NCBI RefSeq assembly: GCF_019578655.1
Contig: NC_063265.1
Span: 11,752,501 to 11,816,500 of the forward strand
DNA length: 64,000 nucleotides
Direction: 5' to 3'
Source of the DNA: Ricinus communis
Lineage: Eukaryota > Streptophyta > Magnoliopsida > Malpighiales > Euphorbiaceae
The position numbers were made by a program, and so were the translations under genes. Below are positions 1-11,615 of this stretch, piece by piece. The notes under the pieces are model-generated. The model did not search any database. It saw only the letters and a list, made by a program, of their open reading frames with translations, and had not been told where the DNA came from. Each line of letters starts with the position of its first letter. Position 1 is the first letter of the stretch.

Positions 1-1868
1 GTTTCTTCTCACAATTTTCACAATACTCCATCTTCTGAGGCAATTGCCAATCTTGTTGCTAGAATTCAAGCTACTGGTGCTGACATTGTCAAGATTGCCA
101 CAACTGCGTTAGACATTACAGACTGTGCTCGCATTTTTCAGATTATGGTGCATTGCCAGGTCAGTGATATAAACAATGCACATTTCGTGACTTGATTTGC
201 TTTTCATTTGTTTTCTTCAAGAGTTTAGTTTACATTCACGCTTCATCTGAGCTGTTTCCATGATTCTTTATAGGTCCCAGTAATTGGAATTGTTATGGGT
301 GAAAGGGGCTTGATTTCGCGGTTACTTAGCCCCAAGTTTGGTGGATATCTCACTTATGGTGCGCTTGAGGCAGGTGCTATATCTGCTCCAGGACAGCCAA
401 CTGCAAAGGATTTATTGGATTTATACAACTTCAGACTCATAAGGCCTGATACTAAAGTGTATGGCATTATCGGGAAACCTGTTGGTCACAGCAAGAGTCC
501 TCTCTTGTTCAATGCAGCATTTAAGTCTGTCGGTCTTAATGCAGTTTACGTGCATTTTCTTGTTGATGATGTTGAGAAGTTTTTCAGCACCTATTCATCT
601 GTTGATTTTGCTTCAGGATGCAGGTATGTTTCCATATCTTTTCTTGGAGACATGTTATGTGTTCTTGGAGTAAAGAGTATAGACAGGGAAAAACTGATGA
701 CATTGTATTTTGCTATGCAGCTGTACTATTCCTCATAAGGAGGTTGCACTTAAATGCATGGATGAAATTGACCCCATCGCCAAGGTAATTCCATCATCTG
801 CAGTAGCCATTTCTACAATTGCCAGGATGCTGTCTGATTAATCATTTCTTCATTCTATCACGCCTACAGAAAATTGGAGCAATAAATAACATTATAAGGA
901 GACCTGATGCAACCTTGATGGCATACAACACTGACTATATTGGTGCTATTGATGCAATTGAGGACGGACTAAGAGGTGAGAGATAATATCTCTGAAAAAT
1001 CTAAAAATTCCAACGTTCCCTGACTCGGGTCTTGTTTCCTCTCTGCGCAGAATTGAACGGTGCAGTTCCAGCAGGTACCTCACCTTTAGCTGGTAAACTG
1101 TTTGTGGTTTTGGGAGCTGGTGGTGCTGGCAAGTCACTTGCTTACGGTGCCGCACAAAAAGGAGCCAGAGTTGTTGTTGCCAATCGAACATTTGGTAAGA
1201 ATCCTGAAGGGGCAGTTCAGTATACCATTTCACTTGCCCTGAACAGTTTTATGTATATACTGGGTTTAATTGGGAATTCGGATGTATTTTCACGGACCAG
1301 AACGAGCTAAGGAGCTGGCTGACAAAGTTAACGGTCAAGCAATGACACTTGACGAAGTACAAAATTTCCACCCAGAAGAAGGAATGGTTCTTGCAAACAC
1401 CACATCTGTTGGAATGAAGCCTAACATTGATGCCACTCCACTAGCAAAGGTTTGTGTGTTTTGACAAGAAAAAATGGTGAGAAACAGAACATAGAGATTT
1501 CTTTTTTTCCTGCTGAAGAAGTAATGGTATTTTTGCACATATGGCAGCATGCTTTAAAACACTATTGCGTAGTCTTTGATGCCATTTACACACCGAAAGA
1601 CACAAGACTGTTGCGGGAAGCGAAAGAGAGTGGAGCTGTCATTGTTTACGGAACAGAAATGTTGATCCGCCAGGGATTTGAACAATACAAGAACTTCACA
1701 GGCTTGCCTGGTATGATACCAAATCACATCACATATCATATTAATTGTGAATAATTAAGGGTATAAGTAACACGAAATCATTGTGCTCAAATTCTTTTCT
1801 TTGTTGTCGCTTTTCAAATTACAGCACCGGAAGAATTGTTCAGGCAACTGATGGAGAAACATGCATAA
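1..1868 (+). CDS. Bifunctional 3-dehydroquinate dehydratase/shikimate dehydrogenase, copy 1 (3' part, partial)
   Basis: Enzyme of the shikimate pathway: it dehydrates 3-dehydroquinate and then reduces dehydroshikimate to shikimate with NADPH. The 5' end lies outside the window. Readable exons are 1-159, 274-623, 721-784, 870-975, 1051-1194, 1301-1449, 1548-1710 and 1825-1868 (stop TAA). They sum to 1,179 nt, exactly 393 codons, and all junctions are GT-AG. The dehydratase half keeps the SSHN histidine and the lysine of IVKIATTA (Schiff-base type I enzyme). The dehydrogenase half has GHSKSP (substrate serines), TIPHKE (catalytic lysine), YNTDY (catalytic aspartate), a GAGGAGK Rossmann loop and NRT-like ANRTF. 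The serine and threonine at the specificity positions suggest a shikimate rather than quinate dehydrogenase; this rests on family knowledge. A second, complete copy follows in the same orientation 2.8 kb downstream. Confidence 0.93.
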
Positions 1869-4577
1869 GAAGCAAATTAGATTCCCAGCTGAAGCCATTT
1901 TTCTCCGCCACAGGGGTAGTAGCTCTAGTTGCAAATTTTGCATGGTTATGTGATTACTGTTTCATCACTCAGTCTGTATTAATAAAAATTTTCTTTAAAC
2001 ATTAAATTATGAAGCCAAGTAATCTTGCCTTCTCAATAGAGAAAGGAAGTGTAAGAACAGATCAATGCTTGTCCATTGCTTGTTATTTGGCAAACCCCCT
2101 TTTCTTTTATTTTGCTCTGTCTGTGGAGACATTTTATGTTCTCTTGTTGTCAAGAAATTGTTTTGAGTAATGATTAATGATGCAAATAATAAGTTTACCC
2201 ACATAATTGGACTGACGGTATATATATATATATATTTATATTACTTCTGTGGCATATTAAAAATTTCAATTCCTCTTCCATTCATTGCAAATTGTCGGAA
2301 ACCACTTTGTGACCAAAAGGGTTAATTGTTTTCGTTCTTGAAACATTGTTTCAATTTTCTCTCGTTTTATTAGGTACAACTTTTTTTTCCTTTTTCTTTT
2401 TTAACTTAAATGGGGGAGTTAAATAAAATTTGAACATACTTATCATTTCAACTAAATTAAACACACTAATGTAAAAGCGTGCAGCATATAGACGAGACAG
2501 TAAGTATTTAGTTTAGTTTAACTAAAATTTTGATTTAAATTTTAAATATACAGCTACATTAAAAATTATAAAGAAATACTTTATCATTTGTAAATATTTA
2601 TCTAACACGCTCTAAATTAAATTTAAATATATATAAAAAAAATTATAAAATTTTATTTATCCTTAAATTAAGAATCCAATGAGTCAGCAAAATGTTAACT
2701 AAATAGAAAATCACAAATTTTCTTCACTATATATTTAAAAGGCGATCATAATCAAATATCTTGACAAGGTAAATCTTTTTTTTTTTCTTTTTACTTAAGA
2801 TAATATATTAATCCTTGAAATTTTTCAATATAAATGGTTAACAAATAAGGAAGTATAAGAATTTAACAAATATGAGGAACTAAAATATAAATTTATTTTA
2901 TAAAGTGGCAAACTAAAGTAAATATATTATTATAAGAAAAGAGCAGTTTGATTCATTTTCCAAATAAGAGGGTAGAAATACAGTTAAGATTAAAACTCAA
3001 TGAATAAATAGTTAAGAAAATGAGAAGAAAAATTCAAATTTCTGGGGAGATTCATTTGGAAAAGACTGCTATAGCAATTAGGGTTTCTAAGAATAAAATC
3101 TTAAAGTGGGGATCTGTTATCCATATCTAATTATTTTGCCAGACATTTAACAAGTGTAAGAAATAAATTTCTAATATCACTTCTCCCCTTTTTCACATTC
3201 AAACCCAAAATCGAATAATTACTTTTTTAATTTTTATTTTGACACAGTCTTTGTTTGAAACTTAAAAAATTAATATAATTTATTTACGAATATAAAATTT
3301 ATATACTTTCAATAGAATTAATTTTATATAAATTTGTGTAAAATTGGTTATAGCAAACTTAAATTCTAACAGAATAAGAATAACTTATAAATAAATTTTA
3401 TATCAATAAGTTAATATATTTCATAACGTAAAAATATTTTTTCTAATTTTATTTTTTTATTTTATTTTTTTACATATTTATCTCAAATAAAATAAATTTT
3501 TTTATGGATTTCGACAGAACATATATATGTATTTCGAAATAAATAAGTTTTAAAAAAATAAAATAAGAAAAGTAGTGCAGAAATTATAGTATGAGGCGGC
3601 CTGTACATTTGGGAACTGTGGGTCAGAGGGAGAGAGACAATCTGGAAGAAGAAAGAGGACTTGCAATTGGAAGAATTAGATGTTTTTTTAAATATTTTTG
3701 GTTTGTTTTAGTATAGAAGGAACTAAAAATGGACAATTTGGTAACACCAACTTTTTCAAGTCTCACCCAACTTCTTTTGCCACTCTGAGTTGCCACCAAA
3801 AACCCTTTCTTTATCTATTAATTTATTTTATTTCTAAGTAATATTTTCAAATTTAAATTTTTTTATTTGTAATTCAATTTTTTTTTTGGTTTAACGAGAT
3901 TTCAAAAATCTGTTTATAAAGAGTCGTGAGTTTTATAATTTTTTTTAGTACTTATTAATAAAATTTTAATATTTTAAATAATTTTAAACATAATTAATGC
4001 TTTTTAAGTAGAATTTATATTATATTATTAAATCATCTTAAAAGTGAAAGTTTTAGATCTAAATAATAAGCTAAGCTATCCAACAATCTCTAACTAGTAA
4101 AAAAATGATTTTTTATCCATACTAACGAAAATTATTTTTTATTTTTTATTTAATCTGAAAATATGGTTTTCTATTATTTTTAAAAAATTATTTTATTTTA
4201 TTATAGAATATTTATGAATATTATAGGATGGATCACCACTACAATAAGATGGTAGAATAAGGAATTAAATAGCATAATTCTTAATAAAATTTGAGAATTA
4301 AGTACATAAAAGAATAAATAAATAAGGACAAAAAAGAAAATCAAAAAGTGGTTAAATTCTTTGCCGCCATTCAGTGGAAGAAAACAAAAAGAAAAGTTGA
4401 TCAGAAAGGAGAGAAATTATGGTAAGGAAAGTGGAAATGAAACTGCAGTTCCAAAATCTCAAGAACAGCTAACAGTCTTCCTTTTTTTTTTTTTGAACCT
4501 TCCACAAAAGAAAATGAGAAAGAAAGAAGAACATAAAGTGGCGGTTCATTAGCCATCGAACTAACAAATTCCCTCTT
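1869..4577. other. Spacer between the two DHQ-SDH copies
   Basis: Contains the 3' UTR of copy 1 (to about 2.2 kb), a short (TA)n run at about 2219-2235, and then very AT-rich DNA with poly-T tracts. I see no coding exon. The stretch 3595-3800, less AT-rich and with CCAAC and ACCC motifs, may be distal promoter of copy 2. Confidence 0.5.
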
Positions 4578-4600
4578 CTATTTATACACCTAACCCATCT
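4578..4600 (+). promoter_or_regulatory. Candidate core promoter of DHQ-SDH copy 2, with an AC element
   Basis: A TATTTATA box lies at about 4579-4586, some 110 bp before the ATG at 4695. Immediately after it, ACCTAAC at 4588-4594 matches the AC-III type R2R3-MYB site known from phenylpropanoid and shikimate-supply genes. An ACCAACT motif follows near 4600. The position next to the TATA box is unusual for an AC element, so function is inference. Confidence 0.4.
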
Positions 4601-4694
4601 CACCAACTACGATAGAGTATAGACCCACTTCAATCGGACCACTCTTTCACTTCTCTGTTTACCCATCAAAGCAACGCCACCGAGCTACCAAAAC

Positions 4695-7600
4695 ATGACT
4701 CTCGGCAGTGTCCCGGTAATACTCTCTTTCTTTCTCTTCTTTTGTTGATCACTTTTTTTTTTCCTTTTCATTTCTTTATGAGAAATCACGGTTGAAAGAA
4801 AGGAGACAAAGGAGTTGATTATTCTGTTGTTTTGGTTTCTGGGTATCTGTTGTTTTTTGTTTCATCTTATTATTCAAACAACCCAAGTTAAATGATCATA
4901 GTTATGTTTGATTATGGGTTTCGATTCTTTTGAACTTTTCGAGTAAAAAATTTGCGTAACATTGACCTCTGCAATCAAGAAGATGAAACTATACCTGTTT
5001 TCCATTTTTGAAATTCTATTTCTCTTGTTGTTTGGTTAATGATGAGCTTGAGAAAAATAAATATGCAAATGGAGTATGAAATGTTATTAAAGTTTTGTGC
5101 AGTTTAATCCTTTTTTTAAATCTGGATCAGTTTAGTCCATTACTGGAGAAAAATAAATATGCAAATGATGGAGTATGAAATGTTATCAAAGTTTTGTGCA
5201 GTTTAATCGTTTTTTAAAAGCTGGATCAGTTTTAGATCTTTACATATCAATTTTGTTTTAGTTTTTGAATTTTCTTTTGTGGAAAACAGTTCACTACTGC
5301 GGATCTTCAAATTGCCGATGGAGGTCGAAGAAATTCTACGTTAATCTGTGCTCCAGTAATGGCAAAATCAGTTGACGGAATGCTGGTTCAAATAAATAAG
5401 GCCAAGGAACTTGGGGCTGACCTTGTTGAAATTCGGGTGGATTTCTTGGAAAATTTTAGTCCTATACAGGATCTTGAAATCCTGATTAAGCAAAGTGCTT
5501 TACCAACTCTTATCACTTATAGGTAATAAGTCATAAACTGATGTCCGCTTTATAGATGAGGATTGAACCTCAGGGTTTAAATTTGTTTTTCTTTTTTCTG
5601 AAGCCTGGTTTAGAATGTATTATATGGGGATTTGAATTGTTTACTTACTATTTCTTTAAATAGCTGTGTAGAAAATGTAAATCTAACTATATCACGTTTT
5701 TTTCCTCTTAGTTAGGAGACTTAGATAATAGTTCAGAGACATTACAGATTTAAAGTCAAGGGTGATAGTTTTTTTTTTCCTTTCTTTTGCCCCTACATGA
5801 TTGAAAGCTCAACTTTACTAAGTCAAATAGTTAACTGATGTGTCAATTTAGGTACTCTACTAAAGTATTACATACACTTGATTAATAATTAGTTCTAATG
5901 AAGTTTCTCATCGGTTTTATCCTTTAGACCAAAATGGGAAGGTGGTGAATATGATGGTGATGAAAGCAAGCGTCAAGAAGCATTGCGTCTGGCCATAGAA
6001 TTGGGATCAGATTTTATTGATGTTGAACTAAAGGTAGGGCTACTTCAAATTTTGTATGATCTATTTTGGTGTTGAAAAGGTCACCATCTGAATACTTGAT
6101 CTATGTGTATTTTGCAAGTGCCAGTATAATGTGTTACTGAAATGTTTAATTTTTCCACTTGAAGGTAGCTCCTGAGTTCTTCAATTCCATTCAAGGAAAG
6201 AAGCCTGAAAAGGTGAAGATTATTGTATCTTCTCACAATTATGAAAATACTCCATCTGTAGAGGAAATTGCCAACCTTGTTGCTAAGATACAGTCTACTG
6301 GAGCTGACATAGTGAAGGTAGCAACTACAGCTTTAGACATCACAGATAATGCACGGATGTTTCAAGTACTTGTACATGCACAGGTGAGTAATCGATATGC
6401 TCTGATGGTGCTTCTATAAACTTTAAGATTTTCTTCATTTGAGCATATATAAGCTATTGTACATTGACAAATTGTGATTTTCGTGCATTAGATTGCATCA
6501 TGTGTGAACTGTTTTTCTTTAATCTTAGCTGCTCAAATGTTTTCTGTTTTAAGAAACCACAGAAAAGCTTTGTTTGCTTGCTATTAATCCTCATAGTTGT
6601 CATATTTATGTTTTCAAAATCTTTTATAAGCTTAATGAATAACAGTTCAGTTAAATTATAGGTGCCAATGATAGGAATTGTTATGGCTGAAAGAGGTTTG
6701 ATGTCACGGATACTTGCTGCAAAATTCGGAGGATTTCTCACTTTTGGTTCAATTGAGGCAGGAGTAGTTTCTGCTCCTGGGCAACCAACTATTACAGACT
6801 TATTGGACCTATATAATCTTAGACAGATTGGAGCTGATACCAAAGTACATGGCGTCATTGGAAATCCCATTGGTCATAGCAAAAGTCCTCACCTCTACAA
6901 TTCAGCATTTAAGTCAGTTCGATTTAATGGAATTTATCTCCCTCTTTTGGTTGACAATGTTGCAAATTATATATCCACATATTCATCTTCAGACTTTGTC
7001 GGATACAGGTAAAAGGGATTTCTCTTAAATCTGTTGATGCATCATGCATTATCTATCATGTTTAGTTTTTGAGTCTGCTAGACTGTTGACAGAGAAATGT
7101 CAAAATAATTGTCCCAACATAAATTTTAGGAGGCCATTGCTCATTGGCCTATAACCAGTGCTTAATCTCATGAAGGAAATTTCTGGTTTTTAGTCTTGTT
7201 CATGAAACATGCAAAAGCTATCTTAAGTTTGTGAATGCCAGACCCTCTGCAAATGGATACTATTCAGAAAATTTAGAAATTGAGCAGTCATCTCAATGTG
7301 CTTGCTTCTCTTGAAGTTCACAAGCTTCACGGAAAGATATTGTACAAGGTTGAACTAGTGGGGGACTTTTGAAGAATAAACATGCCTTGTTCTGTTAATA
7401 AATTCATCAGTATGAAAACTTTTTAAATCCTTGGTGATCTGAAAATTTACTCCTCAGTGAATGAAGGTAGTTTTGATTGATTTGAAATGCAGCTATACAA
7501 TTCCTCACAAGGAAGCTGGACTTAAGTGCTGTGATGAGGTTGATCCAATTGCTCAGGTAATTAAATATCTAATTGCTTTGGAAAATTCATATTTTAGCAA

Positions 7601-8892
7601 TTTCACACATAATGACCACTGAAAACTTTGATCAACGCCAGCATTTAGCAATGCAAAAAACTTGTTCCACCTTTCAATATGTTTACTTAAAGGTCTGATT
7701 TTGCAGGCAATCGGAGCTATTAGTTGCATGATCCGGAGACCAAGTGACGGCAAGCTAATGGGATATAATGTTGACTACCTTGGAGCTATAGGAGCTATAG
7801 AAGAAGCACTACGAGGTTTCTAATGCATTTTAGTGCATATTCTATTTAAACCTTCTTTTAAATTTGTTTTCTTTCTTTAATCCTGCAATTTCGTTGCAGC
7901 ATCTAATGGTACCCCTGCTTCTGGTTCTCCCCTGGCTGGCAAACTCTTTGTTGTCATGGGAGCTGGTGGAGCTGGAAAGGCCCTTGCTTATGGTGGATAC
8001 GAGAAGGGAGCAAGAGTTGTTGTTGCCAATCGCTCATTTGGTGAGCATCTATCATTCTTTTACATCATTGTGATACATTTCCTGCTCTCTGTGTGTATAA
8101 TGAATTTATTGGCAATTTGCATCTGCGTTGTGAAATTGTAGAACTGTATGTTCTCATAGATGATAGGATGTAAACAATTCCTCATTCATTGATGTTAACT
8201 GTGGTGTATTATTGTTCTATTAATAGGAATTATTGGTAGACATTGATTTGATCTATTTGCTAACTCAATAATATGACTATGTTCTCTCATGACCAGACAA
8301 AGCCAAAGAACTTGCCAGTAAAGTTGGAGGACAAGCGATGACTCTAGCTGAACTGAAAGATTTCCATCCAGAAGAAGGAATGATTCTTGCAAACACCACT
8401 TCAGTTGGAATGAAACCAAGAATTGATGATACTCCCCTTCCTAAGGTTTGCCCCATTTCTATTTGGTATCCCATTCAATTGTAACAGCTATTCATTGTAC
8501 TTACACAGGTGGTAAATAAATTATTATCCAAATCCTCCTTTTATGAATGCACAAGTGGGTAATACCGATAATTTTAATATTCTAATATCTTTGCAGGAAG
8601 CTTTGAAACACTACTCCTTGGTCTTTGATGCAATTTATACACCAAAATTGACCAGGCTCTTAAGAGAAGCACAGGAATGTGGGGCCACTACTGTTTACGG
8701 GACAGAGATGTTCATCAATCAAGCATTTGTACAGTTTGAAAGATTCACTGGTTTGCCTGGTAAGTTGAACTGCAACAAAAGAATTCTAGTCAAATCTCTG
8801 AAGTATTCTGCTCTTTTACATTTTGCTTATCTTTTTCCTAATTTGCAGCACCAAAACAACTGATCAGGGATGTGCTGGCAAAAAATACATAG
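4695..8892 (+). CDS. Bifunctional 3-dehydroquinate dehydratase/shikimate dehydrogenase, copy 2 (complete)
   Basis: Complete second copy, 531 aa. Exons: 4695-4715, 5290-5522, 5928-6033, 6165-6383, 6662-7008, 7493-7556, 7707-7815, 7900-8040, 8297-8445, 8597-8759, 8849-8892; total 1,596 nt, 532 codons including TAG. All introns are GT-AG and the intron positions match copy 1. Type I dehydroquinase residues: His144 in SSHN and Lys171 in IVKVA. Dehydrogenase: Ser266/Ser268 in GHSKSP, Thr311 and Lys315 in TIPHK, Asp353 in YNVDY, and the NADP loop GAGGAGK at 387-393. The first exon encodes only seven residues (MTLGSVP) and the dehydratase domain begins within about 25 residues. No plastid transit peptide is therefore visible, and a cytosolic enzyme is plausible. 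The Ser/Thr pattern argues for shikimate over quinate dehydrogenase activity, but substrate preference needs assay. Confidence 0.94.
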
Positions 8893-9572
8893 GAAGGAAT
8901 AGTTTTTTTCCAAGTGAATCTCTTGCAGCAGAATCCATGTTTTGCCATTACAACTAAATTCATTTCATTGTCTGAGACGTGTAATCAGCTGTTTCTATTG
9001 TTCTGTTATTTCAATAAGTTTCTGTTTCTCTGATGGAAGAACTTGTAAAACTGAAACTTGATAATTGTCAATCTCATCCCAGGCTGCTTAAGATGTTGTT
9101 GTAGGAAATTTAGTATGGTGAGAAAAAGATTCATGTAGGCAACCCAAATTTCAATTACCACAATTTTAATGAAGTTTTTAGTGTTATTGAAAGGGGAAAA
9201 AGATTCAAGTTCATTTCTGTTTCTTTAGCACCCTATCCACAAAACCATCAGATTCTTTTTCTTTTTCTTTTATCAGTCGGATTGGTCTTCTCTTGTATAA
9301 GTATTTCCATGTAGGAGTGCACATCTTATGTTTTAACTAGATCAGTTGACAAACTTACTAGATAGTATTAAATTATTTGGAAATAAGGAGCTCTCTCAAT
9401 GGAGAAAAACAGGTTGGAAAGAATCAAATGAACCCCTTTCAAGCCAAGTCCATTTCCAGATTAAATTGCTTTACAAAGAATAAAATATTTACAGAATAAG
9501 TCCGCCAATGTCCAAAAATTATCTATTTTGTATATGAATTTGACCCTTTGCTTCCTGAGATTCTATAATTTG
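8893..9572. other. 3' flank of DHQ-SDH copy 2
   Basis: 3' UTR and spacer. It includes the duplicated segment at 9041-9340 described separately. No coding exon is seen between the stop codon and the J-domain gene fragment that starts near 9573. Confidence 0.5.
9041..9340 (+). repeat. Dispersed direct duplication, copy A
   Basis: This segment from the 3' flank of DHQ-SDH copy 2 recurs in the same orientation at about 11242-11525. Shared landmarks, in order: TAAAACTGAAA, GATTCATGTAGGCAAC, TTTATCAGTC and CTTGTATAAGTA, with small indels between. The two copies bracket the broken J-domain gene fragments, so one rearrangement or duplication event may have made the block. Confidence 0.8.
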
Positions 9573-9974
9573 ACCTCCACACTTGGAAGCTCTCCAAGTG
9601 AATCAATTGGGAGATGCAAGGATGATAATCAAGGTGATGCATGCCAACAAGAAGTAGACAGTAATAAAGTTGCAAGCCGTGGTAAGGTAACTTAATCTTC
9701 AATTAATACTTATTTTCAAGCCAGTGAAAAGATTTTAACTGATAGAAACGGGAGGAAAAAGTAAATCTGTAGGAGTTTCGTTGACTCATAGAAGATCTCC
9801 AAAGAGATTTGAGCAAAAGAATTGATCGAGCAAGTAGAAGTCAGTACACAATAGAAGACATTAACAAGCAGAGATTGTATAGATGCGCATCCGCTTGATT
9901 ATAAACTAAATTTACAAGTGAATGATGGAAGATTTCATCCCATGAGAGGTCGAAGTTCTTCGCATTGTAAAGAA
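9573..9974 (+). pseudogene. Broken fragment of the J-domain/DUF3444 gene
   Basis: This stretch is a partial copy of 19214-19645, which codes for the linker and the start of the second DUF3444 domain in the intact gene 7-10 kb downstream, in the same orientation. Positions 9583-9692 are identical to 19224-19333 over 110 bases. Directly after, a C-to-T change makes a stop codon (TAA at 9693-9695) in the inherited frame. Further on there are frame-disrupting indels (around 9755-9810) and two deletions corresponding to roughly 19507-19520 and 19545-19562. It has no J domain, start or promoter of its own, so it is a pseudogene fragment rather than a gene. Confidence 0.92.
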
Positions 9975-10608
9975 CTTAATGATTAAATCAACAAAAAGTT
10001 TTAACTTAATGATTAAATTATTTATTATCAAATATGAGGCTCGTTTGAAATTATTTTTTCTTAAATTAAAATAAAAATTAATTTTAGTGGTTGTCAAAAA
10101 TAACTAACTAATATGTTTTATTTATTTTAATAAAATTTTAATTTTAGTAAAATCTAAATATTTTAAAATATTTATATTTAGTCAAATATTGAAAAATTCT
10201 TATAATTTAATCTTAAGTTATTAAAATAAGATAAATATTATTTTTTATTAGTTCTGTTACAATATAATTGTTATTCTAATAAATTTTAAATTAATAAATA
10301 AAATATAATAGAATCCATATTAAATCAAAATTAAAGAATAAATGATACAAAATTAATTTTAATTAATAATTATTTAACTAAATTCTAATAGAAAGATTAT
10401 TTAATTTAAAAGTAAATAAAAAATAAAAATAAAAGTAATATCAAAAATATATATAAGTGTTATATAGATATTACCTCTAATCATTTTTTTCTCCTTTGCA
10501 TTGCATGTTTGTTTACTTTTGATAATTTAACTATTGTTCTTTAATAAGAAATTCCAACTATAGTTATATGGAGCCCGTATTGTTCTTGCCTATGAATTTT
10601 GGTATGTT

Positions 10609-10712
10609 TATTCACTTTTAATAATCTAACTATAGTTAAGTAGGGTCGTATTCTTCTTGCTATTCACTTTTAATAATCTAACTATGGTTAAGTAGGGCCG
10701 TATTCTTCTTGC
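10609..10712. repeat. 52-bp tandem repeat, two copies
   Basis: Two adjacent units, 10609-10660 and 10661-10712, each running from TATTCACTTTTAATAATC to CGTATTCTTCTTGC. They differ at only a couple of bases (A/G and T/C). A more diverged unit can be seen just upstream at about 10510-10590. Confidence 0.85.
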
Positions 10713-10753
10713 CTAGCAATTTCGCTAGCACGGTTGATACCGAGAATATTTTA
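10711..10753 (+). pseudogene. Second small fragment of the J-domain/DUF3444 gene
   Basis: About 43 bases resemble 19141-19183 of the intact J-domain gene (shared GCCTAGCAATTT, GGTTGATAC and GAGAATATTTT). In the intact gene this piece lies upstream of the part copied at 9573-9974, yet here it lies downstream. The copied material has therefore been rearranged or was duplicated more than once. It is short, so chance similarity is not fully excluded. Confidence 0.6.
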
Positions 10754-10977
10754 ATGATTAATGGTAAAATTGAACCACCATGTTTTATTCTTGGTAACCA
10801 ACCAATCAGCATCAGACACTTGTTTATAGGCTAATTCAACCAAACATGATATTTTAATTTCTAATTAAGAAAAAAAATAGTAGACAAATGCTTATTGCAT
10901 ACGTTTTTTTTTTCAAATTAATTAAAAAAATACCTCCATATTTCAGATTCTTAGATTTTTATGCTTTATTTTTACTT

Positions 10978-10981
<4 letters not shown>

Positions 10982-11029
<48 letters not shown>
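10982..11029. repeat. (TA)n microsatellite
   Basis: Uninterrupted run of about 24 TA dinucleotides. It creates a spurious Ile-Tyr reading frame across it. Confidence 0.95.
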
Positions 11030-11035
<6 letters not shown>

Positions 11036-11241
11036 GGTATTCTATTTTCTTGCATTACCCCAATCATACAGAAAACATTGTTGCAGAGTCTTCTATTTAA
11101 CTATTAACACAAGTTCATCTTCACAACCTTCCTACCGTTGGATCTTCTCAAAATAACACACAAACCCTTTTACATGGCTCAAAAAGAATATATAAAACAT
11201 TAACTAGCACAAGTTAGCAGTGGCTCCTTCAACATAGACAA

Positions 11242-11525
11242 ACTTATAAAACTGAAATTTGATAATTATCAATCTCATGTCTGGTTGCTTATGTTGTTGT
11301 ATAAAAATTTAGTACTGTCAGAAAAAAGATTCATGTAGGCAACTCAAATTTCAGTTACCATAATTTGAATGATATTTTTAGTGTCATTAAAGGAGAAAAA
11401 CATTAAGTATCCACAAAAAATTATCAATTTTTTTTTATCAGTCAGACCGGCAAAGGTCAAACTTAAAGAGTTCTTCTTGTATAAGTACTTCCATTTAAAG
11501 GTGCACGTCTCATGATGAATATGTT
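11242..11525 (+). repeat. Dispersed direct duplication, copy A'
   Basis: Diverged second copy of 9041-9340 in the same orientation, about 2.2 kb downstream. It shares the same ordered landmarks, including GATTCATGTAGGCAAC, but has more A/T substitutions and small indels. Confidence 0.8.
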
Positions 11526-11615
11526 TTATGATTTCTATTCTAGTTTCTGATTAATAGATATTTGATAAATGAAGATATTTCAATTCGAGATTTTGTTAAT
11601 TCTTATAAACAAAAA

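Noticed and set aside
4361..4552. 63-aa Lys/Glu-rich frame before DHQ-SDH copy 2
   Set aside because: Lies in the presumed promoter, ends in a poly-T tract, and has no family resemblance.
10888..11100. 70-aa frame with an Ile-Tyr run
   Set aside because: Produced by the (TA)n microsatellite.
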